From Micromonospora zingiberis (GTDB lineage Bacteria; Actinomycetota; Actinomycetes; Mycobacteriales; Micromonosporaceae): DNA of 64,000 bases. Location: the NCBI RefSeq assembly GCF_004331455.1, contig NZ_SJJR01000005.1, forward strand, positions 248,001 to 312,000. The letters are read 5' to 3'. Both the position numbers and the translations under genes were made by a program. Within the stretch, counting starts at the first letter, position 1, and each line of letters opens with the position of its first letter. The notes beneath the pieces were generated by a model. That model was not told the DNA's origin and ran no database searches. It saw nothing but the letters and a program-made list of their open reading frames with translations. Shown in pieces: positions 17,094 through 27,186 of the stretch.

Positions 17094-17179
17094 GTGCGGC
17101 ACCCTATCGGCGCGACCTGCCGCCGTGGGGCGACGGCGGGGCGCCGGCCGGGGTCACGGTCGGCCGGTGGCGGCGGAGT

Positions 17180-18052
17180 TTACGGGCCGGCGGGGGTGAG
17201 GTCGTGGCGGGCCCGCCAGACCCGGGCCGAGATGTCGGCGACCAACCGGCGGGCCGCGATGTCGGTGTCCTCGCTGCGCTGACCGTCCCTGAGCCGGGTG
17301 GTGGTGCAGACCACGAGCAGGTAGGGCGCGGCGTCGTCGGGGAAGACCACCGCCGCGCCGTGCCGGACGCCGCGGACCCAGCCGTTCTTGTGGGCGAGGC
17401 GGGTGCCGGCGGGTAGCCCTTCGGCGACGTCCTGCCGGATCTGCTGGGCGCAGAGCACGTCGAGCATCGCGGCGCAGCCGGCGGGCGAGGCGATCGGCCC
17501 GGCCCGGGTGGCGCCGGTGGCGACGGCGCCGAGCAGGGCGGCCAGGTCGGCGGCGGTGACCAGGTTGCTGATGCCGGCCTCGCGGGCGGCGAAGTCCTCG
17601 ATGCCGCGTCCGGTGACGCTGTGCCGGGCACCGGCCCGAGCCCAGACCTGCGCCACGGCGGGCAGCCCGACGTGCTCGATGAGCAGGTTCGTGGCGAGGT
17701 TGCTGGACCGTACGATCATCCGCTCGGCGAGCCACCGCAGTGGGGCCCGCTGCCCGAGCCGGTCCCAGACGGCGGGGTCGTTGTCGTGCTGGCGGACGCA
17801 GGAGAAGGGTGGCGCGTCCGGTCGGGCCGAGATGAACCGGTTGGCGACCTCGACCGGGGTGTCCAGGTCGGGCCCGCCGGCCTCGGCGCTGCGGTGCAAC
17901 GCGGCGAGCACCGCCAGTTTCATCGTGCTCGCCGCGTAGTGGGTGGCCTCGGCGTGCCGGGTCCAGGTGGGCGGGGCGTCGAGGCGGCCCGCGTACACCG
18001 AGATGGTGCCCGGCACCGCGTCGAGACGCGCGTCGAACCCCCCGAAGATCAC
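17180..18052 (-). CDS. class A beta-lactamase-like serine hydrolase
   Basis: 290-residue protein with the penicillin-recognising serine hydrolase motifs: S42-T-M-K45 (SxxK), S116-S-N118 (SxN), and H-K-N-G-W near residue 228 in place of the usual KTG. There is no signal peptide or lipobox, unlike secreted beta-lactamases, so a cytoplasmic role is more likely. Its position 86 nt upstream of the dipeptide epimerase suggests a murein-peptide or D-Ala-releasing hydrolase. Resistance to beta-lactams cannot be excluded. GTG start 6 nt after a TACCCT -10 box. Confidence 0.8.
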   Translation of the reverse strand: MIFGGFDARLDAVPGTISVYAGRLDAPPTWTRHAEATHYAASTMKLAVLAALHRSAEAGGPDLDTPVEVANRFISARPDAPPFSCVRQHDNDPAVWDRLGQRAPLRWLAERMIVRSSNLATNLLIEHVGLPAVAQVWARAGARHSVTGRGIEDFAAREAGISNLVTAADLAALLGAVATGATRAGPIASPAGCAAMLDVLCAQQIRQDVAEGLPAGTRLAHKNGWVRGVRHGAAVVFPDDAAPYLLVVCTTTRLRDGQRSEDTDIAARRLVADISARVWRARHDLTPAGP

Positions 18053-18058
18053 CCGCCG

Positions 18059-18064
18059 AGGGTA
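18059..18064 (-). promoter_or_regulatory. -10 box of the serine hydrolase/epimerase/NlpC cluster
   Basis: TACCCT on the minus strand ends 6 nt before GTG 18052. The -35 region would fall inside the dispersed repeat at 18071-18121. Confidence 0.45.
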
Positions 18065-18070
18065 ACGGAA

Positions 18071-18121
18071 AGGAAGGGCCCCTTCTTAACGTCTGGTGCG
18101 GTGAAGGGGCCCCTTCTTAAC
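18071..18121. repeat. paired GGAAGGG-CCTTCTTAAC repeat, copy 1
   Basis: Two direct copies (18071-18090 and 18102-18121) of a 20-nt motif, 11 nt apart. The second contains the perfect palindrome GAAGGGGCCCCTTC. It begins 5 nt after the typA stop codon. Related pairs occur at 52529-52580 and 62227-62278. Confidence 0.85.
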
Positions 18122-18126
18122 AGTGG

Positions 18127-19995
<1,869 letters not shown>

Positions 19996-20124
19996 GGGCT
20001 CCATCCTCCCGCCTGTGCCGATGCGGTGCGGCGTCGGGGTCGCCCTGGGTGGGTACCGCCACCCACCCGCCGACACTGTCACACTTGCGGGGCAGTCTGG
20101 TCGAGGTGAACCCGGGGGACCGGT

Positions 20125-21516
20125 GTGCATGAACTGCTGAGCTCGGTGCAACACCTGCCGCCGTGGCTGATCTATGTGGTGGCGGCGCTGGTGGTCGCCG
20201 GGGAGACCGCGGTGATCGTCGGGCTGGTGGCCCCCGGCGAGGCCACCCTGCTGCTGGTCGGCTTTCTCACCTACACCGGCACCCTCCGGCTCGGTCCGGC
20301 GTTGCTGGTGATGGTGCTGGCCGCCGTGGCGGGCGATGCCGTGGCGTTCCGCGCCGGCCGGCGCTACGGTCCCCGGCTGCGCGCCAGCCGGTGGGGCGCG
20401 CGGGTGGGGCCGCACCGGTGGGCCCGGGCCGACGCGATGGTCGGGCGGATGGGCGGCCGGGGAGTGTTCACCGCCCGCTGGGTGGCGTTCGCCCGGACGC
20501 TGGTGCCCCGGCTCGCCGGGGCGGCGGGCATGCCCTACCGGCGGTTCGCGCCGTGGAACCTGGCCGGGGTGGTGACCTGGGTCGGCGGCTCGGTACTGGT
20601 GGGGAATCTGGCGGGTGAGTCGTACGACACGGTGTCCCGACTGTTGGGCCAGGCGACCGGGGCGGTGTTGGCGCTGGTGGCGGCGCTCGTGGTGGTGGTG
20701 CTGGGCGGCCGGTGGCTGGGTCGCAACCCCGATCCGGTACGGGCGCTGCTGGCCTGGGCCGCCCGGCTGCCGCCGGTGCGCTGGTTGTCGGCCCGGTACG
20801 GGCTGCTGTTCTTCCTGCTCAGTCTGCGTCTGGGGCCGACCTGGGCGTTGTTGGCGAACCTGGCGGCCGGGGTGGGGCTGTTGTTCCTGGTCGCGTTGGT
20901 CGTCGCCGGGGCGCTGCGGGCGGTGGTGCGGCACAGCGGGTTGGCCCTGGTCGACGGTGCGATCGCGAGCTGGTTCGCGGCGCGGCGTACGCCCGACGCG
21001 GTCGAGGTGACGCAGCTTGCCGTGACGGTGCTGCGTGGCTCGGCGCTGATCATGTTGGTGGCGGTGGTGGCGGTGGTGCAGGCCTGGCGGCACCGGCCCT
21101 GGCGGGCCGACCTGCTCAGCGTGGTCGGCACGATCGGCGCGTTCGTGCCGCTGGTCGTCCTGGCGGTGGTGACCGAGTTGGCCGCCGGGGGGCGGGTGGT
21201 GCAGTTCTCCACCCAGAACGCGGTGGTGACGGCCAGTCTCTGCATGCTGGCCTGGCTGTTGTCCCGGGAGGCGCGGTGGCCGGTCGCGGTGGCCCTGTGG
21301 ACCACCGCCGTGGCCGGCGTGGTCGGCATCGGCGGTGCGCGGCTCTACCTGGGATTGAGTACGGCCAGCGGTACCGTCGCCGCGGTGTTGCTGGGCGCGG
21401 GATGGACGGCCGTGTTCATGGTCGCCTGGGCCACCCGGGACCGCGCCGTGGCTGCTGGCGGGCCGTCGATGCGACGCCGAGGCGGGCTGTCGGGGGGCCA
21501 CTTCGCTGGTCGTTAG
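20125..21516 (+). CDS. DedA membrane protein fused to a PAP2-like domain lacking catalytic residues
   Basis: 463-residue polytopic protein. Residues about 15-170 are a DedA/SNARE-associated domain ([54 protein letters not shown]); DedA proteins move undecaprenyl phosphate or other phospholipids. Residues about 200-450 resemble a PAP2 phosphatase, but the signature residues are gone: the P-S-G-H site reads F361-S-T-Q-N, and the S-R-x5-H-x3-D site reads A405-R-L-Y-L-G-L-S412-T-A-S-G. The second half therefore probably has no phosphatase activity and may act in lipid binding. GTG start with GGGGGAC upstream. Confidence 0.85.
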   Translation: MHELLSSVQHLPPWLIYVVAALVVAGETAVIVGLVAPGEATLLLVGFLTYTGTLRLGPALLVMVLAAVAGDAVAFRAGRRYGPRLRASRWGARVGPHRWARADAMVGRMGGRGVFTARWVAFARTLVPRLAGAAGMPYRRFAPWNLAGVVTWVGGSVLVGNLAGESYDTVSRLLGQATGAVLALVAALVVVVLGGRWLGRNPDPVRALLAWAARLPPVRWLSARYGLLFFLLSLRLGPTWALLANLAAGVGLLFLVALVVAGALRAVVRHSGLALVDGAIASWFAARRTPDAVEVTQLAVTVLRGSALIMLVAVVAVVQAWRHRPWRADLLSVVGTIGAFVPLVVLAVVTELAAGGRVVQFSTQNAVVTASLCMLAWLLSREARWPVAVALWTTAVAGVVGIGGARLYLGLSTASGTVAAVLLGAGWTAVFMVAWATRDRAVAAGGPSMRRRGGLSGGHFAGR

Positions 21517-21520
21517 CTGC

Positions 21521-21526
21521 TAGGGT
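21521..21526 (+). promoter_or_regulatory. probable -10 box of the lytic transglycosylase gene
   Basis: TAGGGT lies 5 nt after the DedA stop codon and about 33 nt upstream of the ATG at 21560, with a GAAGGGGGA ribosome site between. Confidence 0.4.
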
Positions 21527-21559
21527 GCGGCCGTTCGTCAGTGCCGAAGGGGGATCGAC

Positions 21560-22459
21560 ATGGGACGCAACGTCAGCCGGCTGGGTGTCGCACTCGTCGC
21601 GGGTGTGCTGCTGGCCGCCGGAGGTGGCTGCGCCAGAGTGGACGCTCCGGCCCGCGAACTGCCCGCTCCGGTCGCGCTTCCTGAGGAACTGGAGCCGAGC
21701 GAGTCGGCCGGGGCCGACGAGCCGAGCGCCACGCCGAAGGCGGTGGAGTCGATGGGCGCCGCCCCCAAGCCCAGCACCAGCGTCAGTGCCAGTGCCAGCG
21801 CGGCTGCCTCGCCGAAGCCGTCGCCGAAGCCCAAGCCCAAGCGCACCAGCACCGCGCCTCGATCGGTGCCGAAGCCGCCGACGGAGACGAAGGTGCCGCC
21901 GGCTCCACCCAGGCCGGCACCGAGCAGTTGCCAACCCAGCTACAAGGGCGACCAGGCGAGCCGGGCGCAGGCCAAGGCCGCGTTGACCGACGCCGCGGGG
22001 CGTACCTACTGGCCGACCTCGGCGCCGGACATCCGTGTCCCGCTGAACCTGGTCAAGGCGACGGCCTGGCAGGAGAGCGGCTGGCAGTCCAACATCGTCG
22101 CCTGTGACGGCGGCATCGGCCTGATGCAGGTGATGCCGGACACCGCCACCTGGATGAACCAGCGGTTCGGCCAGAACTACGACGTGTGGGACTACCGGGA
22201 CAACGCCTACCTCGGCGGCACCTACCTGGCCTGGCTGACGAAGTACATCGGCGACATGTACTTCGACGCCGACTACCGCCTCGACGCCGGCCTGTGCACC
22301 AGCGAACTCAACTCCTGCCTGCTCAACGCGGTCATCGCCGCGTACAACTACGGCCACGGCGCGGTGGCTCGGGAGGGGGAGCCGCTGACCATCCCCAACC
22401 CGAGCTACGTCCGCAATGTCCGCGCGTTGATGACGGAGTGCGTCTGCCTGGGCTACTGA
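21560..22459 (+). CDS. secreted lytic transglycosylase (SLT domain)
   Basis: Cleaves the glycan strand of peptidoglycan. 299 residues. An N-terminal signal (GVALVAGVLLAAGGGC) ends in a Cys that may be lipidated, although the lipobox is imperfect. Residues about 35-125 are a Pro/Ser/Lys-rich linker spanning the wall. The C-terminal SLT domain carries the catalytic Glu in TAWQESGWQ, then GGIGLMQVMPDTA, and the AAYNYGHGAV signature. ATG with an AAGGGGGA ribosome site. The 3' end overlaps the convergent MMPL gene by 7 nt. Confidence 0.88.
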   Translation: MGRNVSRLGVALVAGVLLAAGGGCARVDAPARELPAPVALPEELEPSESAGADEPSATPKAVESMGAAPKPSTSVSASASAAASPKPSPKPKPKRTSTAPRSVPKPPTETKVPPAPPRPAPSSCQPSYKGDQASRAQAKAALTDAAGRTYWPTSAPDIRVPLNLVKATAWQESGWQSNIVACDGGIGLMQVMPDTATWMNQRFGQNYDVWDYRDNAYLGGTYLAWLTKYIGDMYFDADYRLDAGLCTSELNSCLLNAVIAAYNYGHGAVAREGEPLTIPNPSYVRNVRALMTECVCLGY

Positions 22460-24540
22460 ACCCGCTCGGGGACGATCCGACCGGGCCACCAGAACCGCTC
22501 GCCGAGCAGGAACGCCAGGGCCGGGACGACGACCGTACGGACCAGCAGGGTGTCCAGCAGGACACCGAGGCAGACGATGATCCCGATCTGGGTCAGCGTG
22601 ATCAGTGGCAGCACACCGAGGACGGCGAAGACCGCCGCGAGCAGGATGCCGGCGCTGGTGATCACCCCGCCGGTGACCCGCAGCGCGGAGAGCATGCCGT
22701 CGCGGGTGCCGGCGGTGCGGGCGTCCTCGCGGGCCCGGGTGACCAGGAAGATGTTGTAGTCGACGCCGAGCGCGACGAGGAAGACGAAGGCGAGCAGCGG
22801 TACGCCGCTGTCCAGTGCCGGGAAACCGAGCACGTGCTCGAAGAGCAGCCACGCCCCGCCGAGGCTGGCGAAGTACGAGGCGACGACGGTGGCGACCAGC
22901 AGCACCGGGGCGAGTAGCCCGCGCAGCAGCAGGACCAGCACGGCGCCGACGAGCAGCAGGATGAGCGGCAGGATGAGACGCAGGTCCTGGGCGTCGGCGG
23001 TGGCTGAGTCGTACCGCCCGGCGACGGTGCCGCCCACGACGGCGCCGGACAGCTCACCGACCCCGGCCACGGCGGGCGGGGCGGAGCCGTCGACGGCGGC
23101 GACGGCGGCCCGCAACTCCGCCACGGCCCGGTCCGCGGCGGCGGTGCCCGGCTCGGCGTCGAGGATCACGTCGACCTGGGCCACACCGGGCCCGGCGGTC
23201 CCGGGCCGGGCGGAGGCGACTCCGGGCACCGCGGCGGCGGCTGCGGTGACCGCCGGTACGGCGTCGGGGTTGGTCATCACCGCGAGCGGCTGGGTGGTGC
23301 CGGCCGGGAAGGCGCGGGCGAGGGTCTGCGCCCCGGCCACGGCCTCCGGCTGCACCCGGAACTGCTCGGTCTCCGACAGGCCGGTGCGGATGCCCAGGCC
23401 GCCGAGGGCGAGCCCGGCGAGCAGCAGGGTGGCCAGCGCCGCGACGGGTACCGGGCGGCGGATCACGGCGGCACCGAGCCGGCCCCAGATCCGGCCCTCG
23501 CGGGCGGCGCTGCCGACCTTCGGTACGAACGGCCAGAACAGGCCGCGCCCGAGCAGTACCAGCGCGGCGGGCAGCACGATCAGGGCCGAGGCCATGGCGA
23601 GCAGGATGCCGGTGGCGCAGGCCACGGCGAGGGCCCGGTTGAGTTCCTGCTGGCTCAGCAGCAGGGTGAGTACGCCGAGCATGACGGTGCCGCCGCTGGC
23701 CAGGATCGGCTCGGCGGTACGCCGCAGGGCGGCCCGCATCGCCGCGAAGCGGTCCTCCTCGCGGCGCAGTTCCTCCCGGTAACGGGCGATCAGCAGCAGC
23801 GCGTAGTTGGTGGCGGCGCCGAAGACGAGGACGCTGGCGATGCCGGTGACGGCGCCCCCGGCGAAGTTGATGCCGACCGCCGGGATGATCGTGTCGAGCA
23901 CGCGCAGGGTGAGTTGTTCGGTGGCGGCCACGATGACCAGGGGCACCATCCACAGCACCGGACTGCGGTAGGTGATCAGCAGCAGCACGGCGACGACGGC
24001 GGCGGTGAAGGCGAGCAGGGTCACGTCGGCGCCCTCGAAGACCTTGGTCAGGTCGGCGGTGAAGGCGGGCGGGCCGGTCACCTCGACGGTCAGGTCCCCG
24101 GGGAATCCGGTGAGCGCGTCGCGTAGCTGGGCCACCCGCTCGGCGACGGCCTCCTGGCCGCCGGTGCTGTCCAGCGGCACGGCGACCAGGGCCACCGTGC
24201 CGTCGGGCGACAGCTGTGGCGGGGCGACCTGACCGCCGACGGCGAGCTGGCCCAGGCCGGCGGTGCCGGCGGTGACCGCGTCACGGTCGGCGTCGCCGAG
24301 CGGGGCACCGTCGTCGCGGCTGACCACCACGACGGCCGGCTGGACGTCGCTGCCGGGCAACTCCTGCTGGAGGCGCTGCACCTGGGTGGACTGCCAGTCG
24401 GTGGACAGCCCGGTGGCGGAGACGGGTGCCGGGTTGTCCGGGATGGGCAGCCCGAAGAGGGCCGCACCGGCGACGACGGCCACGGCGACGGTGAGCCACG
24501 CGGCCCGGCGGCTGCGGGCGACGCGGGTGAACAGGGACAT
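22453..24540 (-). CDS. MMPL/RND-family transporter
   Basis: 695-residue inner-membrane exporter with two repeated halves, each a single helix, an external loop and a block of five helices. The start reads MSLFTRVARSRRAAWLTVAVAVVAG; the second block contains FVFLVALGVDYNIFLVTR, a typical MMPL segment with membrane Asp/Tyr residues. Substrates of such proteins include lipids and drugs. The divergent MarR gene and the palindromes between them indicate ligand-controlled expression, favouring efflux of a small toxic compound. The frame is open to 26343 upstream, but only residues from 24540 are MMPL. Confidence 0.9.
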   Translation of the reverse strand: MSLFTRVARSRRAAWLTVAVAVVAGAALFGLPIPDNPAPVSATGLSTDWQSTQVQRLQQELPGSDVQPAVVVVSRDDGAPLGDADRDAVTAGTAGLGQLAVGGQVAPPQLSPDGTVALVAVPLDSTGGQEAVAERVAQLRDALTGFPGDLTVEVTGPPAFTADLTKVFEGADVTLLAFTAAVVAVLLLITYRSPVLWMVPLVIVAATEQLTLRVLDTIIPAVGINFAGGAVTGIASVLVFGAATNYALLLIARYREELRREEDRFAAMRAALRRTAEPILASGGTVMLGVLTLLLSQQELNRALAVACATGILLAMASALIVLPAALVLLGRGLFWPFVPKVGSAAREGRIWGRLGAAVIRRPVPVAALATLLLAGLALGGLGIRTGLSETEQFRVQPEAVAGAQTLARAFPAGTTQPLAVMTNPDAVPAVTAAAAAVPGVASARPGTAGPGVAQVDVILDAEPGTAAADRAVAELRAAVAAVDGSAPPAVAGVGELSGAVVGGTVAGRYDSATADAQDLRLILPLILLLVGAVLVLLLRGLLAPVLLVATVVASYFASLGGAWLLFEHVLGFPALDSGVPLLAFVFLVALGVDYNIFLVTRAREDARTAGTRDGMLSALRVTGGVITSAGILLAAVFAVLGVLPLITLTQIGIIVCLGVLLDTLLVRTVVVPALAFLLGERFWWPGRIVPERVQ

Positions 24541-24567
24541 GCTCGGCGCTCCGGTCGTTCGACGATA

Positions 24568-24646
24568 GTTCGATTGTCGAGAGTTTCGCCTATCAAGAGA
24601 GATGTCGCAACAGCTCTCGGCTGCCGAGAATCTCGACTGTCGAGAT
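24568..24646. promoter_or_regulatory. three operator-like palindromes between the MMPL and marR genes
   Basis: Three related inverted repeats with a 3-nt centre: GTTCGA-TTG-TCGAGA (24568-24582, imperfect), TCTCGG-CTG-CCGAGA (24615-24629) and ATCTCGA-CTG-TCGAGAT (24630-24646). The last two are exactly 16 bp centre to centre. This is the form expected for dimers of a winged-helix regulator, most simply the MarR protein encoded at 24706. Confidence 0.7.
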
Positions 24647-24705
24647 GATGTCGAAGCCTCCGCTATGCTGCGAATCCGACAGACCTCGGGAGGAAGCGGC
24701 GGGAC

Positions 24706-25239
24706 GTGGCAGGTCACGGGATGTACCGGCGGCGTGACACCCGGCGGGAATTGTTGGTCGCGGAGATCACCGCCGAGCTGCGGCGCTACTGCGTGGACGC
24801 GCAGCACGTCGGGCACGCCTTCGCCGGCCAGCACGGGCTGGGCGCCACCGACCTCCAGGCGTTGATCGCCGTGATGGACGCCGAACTCCTCGGCGAGCCG
24901 ATCACACCCGGACGGCTCGCCGAGCACCTGGACCTCTCCTCCGGCTCGGTGACCGCGCTGATCGACCGGCTGGAACGGGCCGGGCACATCCGGCGCGACC
25001 GGGACACCACGGATCGCCGCAAGATCCTGCTGCACTACGCGGAGCAGGGCGCGACCGTGGCCATGGACTTCTTCCGCCCGCTCGGTGAGCGCACCGACCG
25101 GGTGATGGCCGACTTCCCGGACGAGGAACTGGAGGTGGTGTACCGGTTCCTCACCGCGATGGGGGTCTCCCTGCGGGAACACCGCGACGCCATCCGCGCC
25201 ACCCCGGCCGCGCCGCCACCACGGCCCGAGGCGGGTTGA
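24706..25239 (+). CDS. MarR-family transcriptional regulator
   Basis: 177-residue winged-helix protein. The DNA-binding segment is ITPGRLAEHLDLSSGSVTALIDRLERAGHI followed by the wing RRDRDTTDRRKILL, the classic MarR D-x-R-D-R-R pattern. Divergent from the MMPL exporter with three palindromes between, so it probably represses that exporter and itself. GTG start with GGGAGGAA about ten bases upstream; a TATGCT -10 box lies at 24664-24669. It is followed after 6 nt by a CocE-type hydrolase that may share the transcript. Confidence 0.9.
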   Translation: MAGHGMYRRRDTRRELLVAEITAELRRYCVDAQHVGHAFAGQHGLGATDLQALIAVMDAELLGEPITPGRLAEHLDLSSGSVTALIDRLERAGHIRRDRDTTDRRKILLHYAEQGATVAMDFFRPLGERTDRVMADFPDEELEVVYRFLTAMGVSLREHRDAIRATPAAPPPRPEAG

Positions 25240-25245
25240 GCGCCG

Positions 25246-27024
25246 GTGCTGGACCGGCTGGCGTCCCGACTCGCCGTGGCCGCGCTGCGGCTGCCCCGGG
25301 CGCGTACCCGGAGGATCACCGTCACCCGGGACGTCGCCGTCCGGGCCCGGGACGGGGTGATCCTGCGTACCGACCACTACGCCCCCGATCTCGCGGACGC
25401 GCCCACCGTGCTGATCCGCACCCCGTACGGCCGGGGTGGGCCGATGCGGCTGCTCTGCCGGGTCGCCGCCGAGCAGGGATTCCATGTGGTCATCCAGTCC
25501 TGCCGGGGGACCGGCGGCTCCGGCGGGACGTTCGATCCGTTCGTGCACGAGCGTGACGACGGGCTGGACACCCTCGACTGGCTGCGCCGGCAGCGGTGGT
25601 GGTGCGGCGCGTTCGGCATGTTCGGCGCCAGCTACCAGGGCTTCGTGCAGTGGGCCCTGGCCGCCGACGCCGGTGCGGAACTGCGGGCGATGGTCGCCGT
25701 GGCCACCGCCTCGACCACCCGTGACTCCACCTACGCCGGCGAGTCGTTCGCCCTGGACACGGTCCTGACCTGGGTCGAGTTGCTGCAGGCGCAGACCGTG
25801 CCGTGGCTGGCCCGGCAGTGGGAACTCAAACGTGGGCAGCCCCGGCTGGTCGCCGCGTTGTCCCACCTGCCGTTGGTCGAGGCCGACCGGGTCGCCACCG
25901 GGGTCACCGTGCCGTTCTTCCAGGAGTGGCTGCGGCACCACACGCCGCAGGCGGACTACTGGCGTACCCGGGTCTTCGACGACCGGCTGCACCTGGTGGA
26001 GGCGCCGGTGGCCATGGTCAGCGGCTGGCACGACATCTTCCTGCCGGCACAGCTGCGCGACTACGCGGCGCTGCACGCCCGCGGTGCTCGTCCTCGACTG
26101 GTCATCGGACCGTGGACGCACGGCAGCCCCGGCCTGTTCGTCGCGGCGCTGCGCGAAGGGCTCGGCTGGCTCGGCACGCACCTTGCGGTCGCCGGCACCG
26201 ACCAGCCGACCCCCGCGCACCCGGCCGCCGGCGCGCGGCCCGACGACACGCGGTCCAGTGGCGGCGCGACTGGTGGCGCTCCGGGCGGTGGCAGGCCGGC
26301 TGGTGGCAAGGAGGCGGGCGCGGACGCGCCGGTGCGGGTGCACGTCGGTGGTTCCGGCGGCGGCTGGCGTGATCTACCGGAGTGGCCGCCGCCCGCGCAG
26401 GCCACCCGCTGGTATCTGCACCCACGCGCGACCCTGCGCACCTCGGCGCCCGTACCGTCGGTGCCGGACGGCTTCTGGTACGACCCGGCGGACCCGACGC
26501 CGTCGCTGGGTGGCCCCCTGCTGGTGGCCCAGCGGGCCGGGCCGTTCGACAACCGGCCCGTCGAGGCTCGACCCGACGTACTGACCTGGACCAGCGAGTC
26601 GCTGACCAGCCCGTTGGAGGTGATCGGGCCGGTGTCCGCGGAGATCCACGTACGCAGCGAACTCAGCTACCTCGACGTCTTCGTGCGACTGTGCGACGTG
26701 GACCGCCAGGGGCGGTCCTGGAACGTCTGCGATGGGCTGGTCCGGCTCGATCCGCAGCGTTTCCCCGCCGACGGCACGGGCGCCGTCGCGGTCGCGGTGC
26801 AGTTGTGGCCGACCGCCCACCGGTTCGCCCCCGGGCACCGGCTGCGGCTGCAGATCTCCGGCGGCGCCCATCCCCGGTACGCACGCAACCCCGGTACCGG
26901 CGAAGCGCTCGGCGCGGCGGTCACACTGCGTGGTGGCTATCGGGAGATCGTGCATGACCCGGAGCGTCCGTCCGCAGTGGTCCTGCCGGTCGTCCATTCT
27001 GTCTCTCAGCCTGTTCCAAGCTGA
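25246..27024 (+). CDS. CocE/NonD-family alpha/beta hydrolase
   Basis: 592-residue serine esterase or peptidase of the S15/CocE type. The catalytic triad is visible: S129 in FGASYQGF, D263 in SGWHDIFLP and H292 in GPWTHG, close to the spacing of Rhodococcus cocaine esterase. The C-terminal 220 residues form the jelly-roll (X-Pro dipeptidyl-peptidase C-terminal) domain with RLQISGGAHPRYARNPGTGE. A Gly/Ala/Pro-rich insert of about 45 residues (around residues 320-365) separates the two and is probably a flexible loop. Starts 6 nt after the marR stop, so likely co-transcribed. Substrate unknown. Confidence 0.88.
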   Translation: MLDRLASRLAVAALRLPRARTRRITVTRDVAVRARDGVILRTDHYAPDLADAPTVLIRTPYGRGGPMRLLCRVAAEQGFHVVIQSCRGTGGSGGTFDPFVHERDDGLDTLDWLRRQRWWCGAFGMFGASYQGFVQWALAADAGAELRAMVAVATASTTRDSTYAGESFALDTVLTWVELLQAQTVPWLARQWELKRGQPRLVAALSHLPLVEADRVATGVTVPFFQEWLRHHTPQADYWRTRVFDDRLHLVEAPVAMVSGWHDIFLPAQLRDYAALHARGARPRLVIGPWTHGSPGLFVAALREGLGWLGTHLAVAGTDQPTPAHPAAGARPDDTRSSGGATGGAPGGGRPAGGKEAGADAPVRVHVGGSGGGWRDLPEWPPPAQATRWYLHPRATLRTSAPVPSVPDGFWYDPADPTPSLGGPLLVAQRAGPFDNRPVEARPDVLTWTSESLTSPLEVIGPVSAEIHVRSELSYLDVFVRLCDVDRQGRSWNVCDGLVRLDPQRFPADGTGAVAVAVQLWPTAHRFAPGHRLRLQISGGAHPRYARNPGTGEALGAAVTLRGGYREIVHDPERPSAVVLPVVHSVSQPVPS

Positions 27025-27186
27025 ACAGATCCCCTCTGAGCTGGGCATTTGCCGGTGTGGCGGCTATGGTTGGGGCACGCCCGGCGCCGTGCAGCTGATA
27101 GTCGGGCCCGCCTGTGAGGCCTCCCTGCCGCGTGACGCGGTGTCACGGTCGTGCCCGGCTCCCGACGAGACCGCAAAGGGGGACCC

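Noticed and set aside
17180-18052. Annotation as a beta-lactamase resistance gene
   Set aside because: The motifs fit the fold, but no signal peptide and a murein-recycling context make a resistance role unlikely.
22453-26343. 1296-codon minus-strand open frame across the MMPL gene and upstream
   Set aside because: MMPL begins at 24540; the rest is antisense to marR and the CocE gene and has no coding character.
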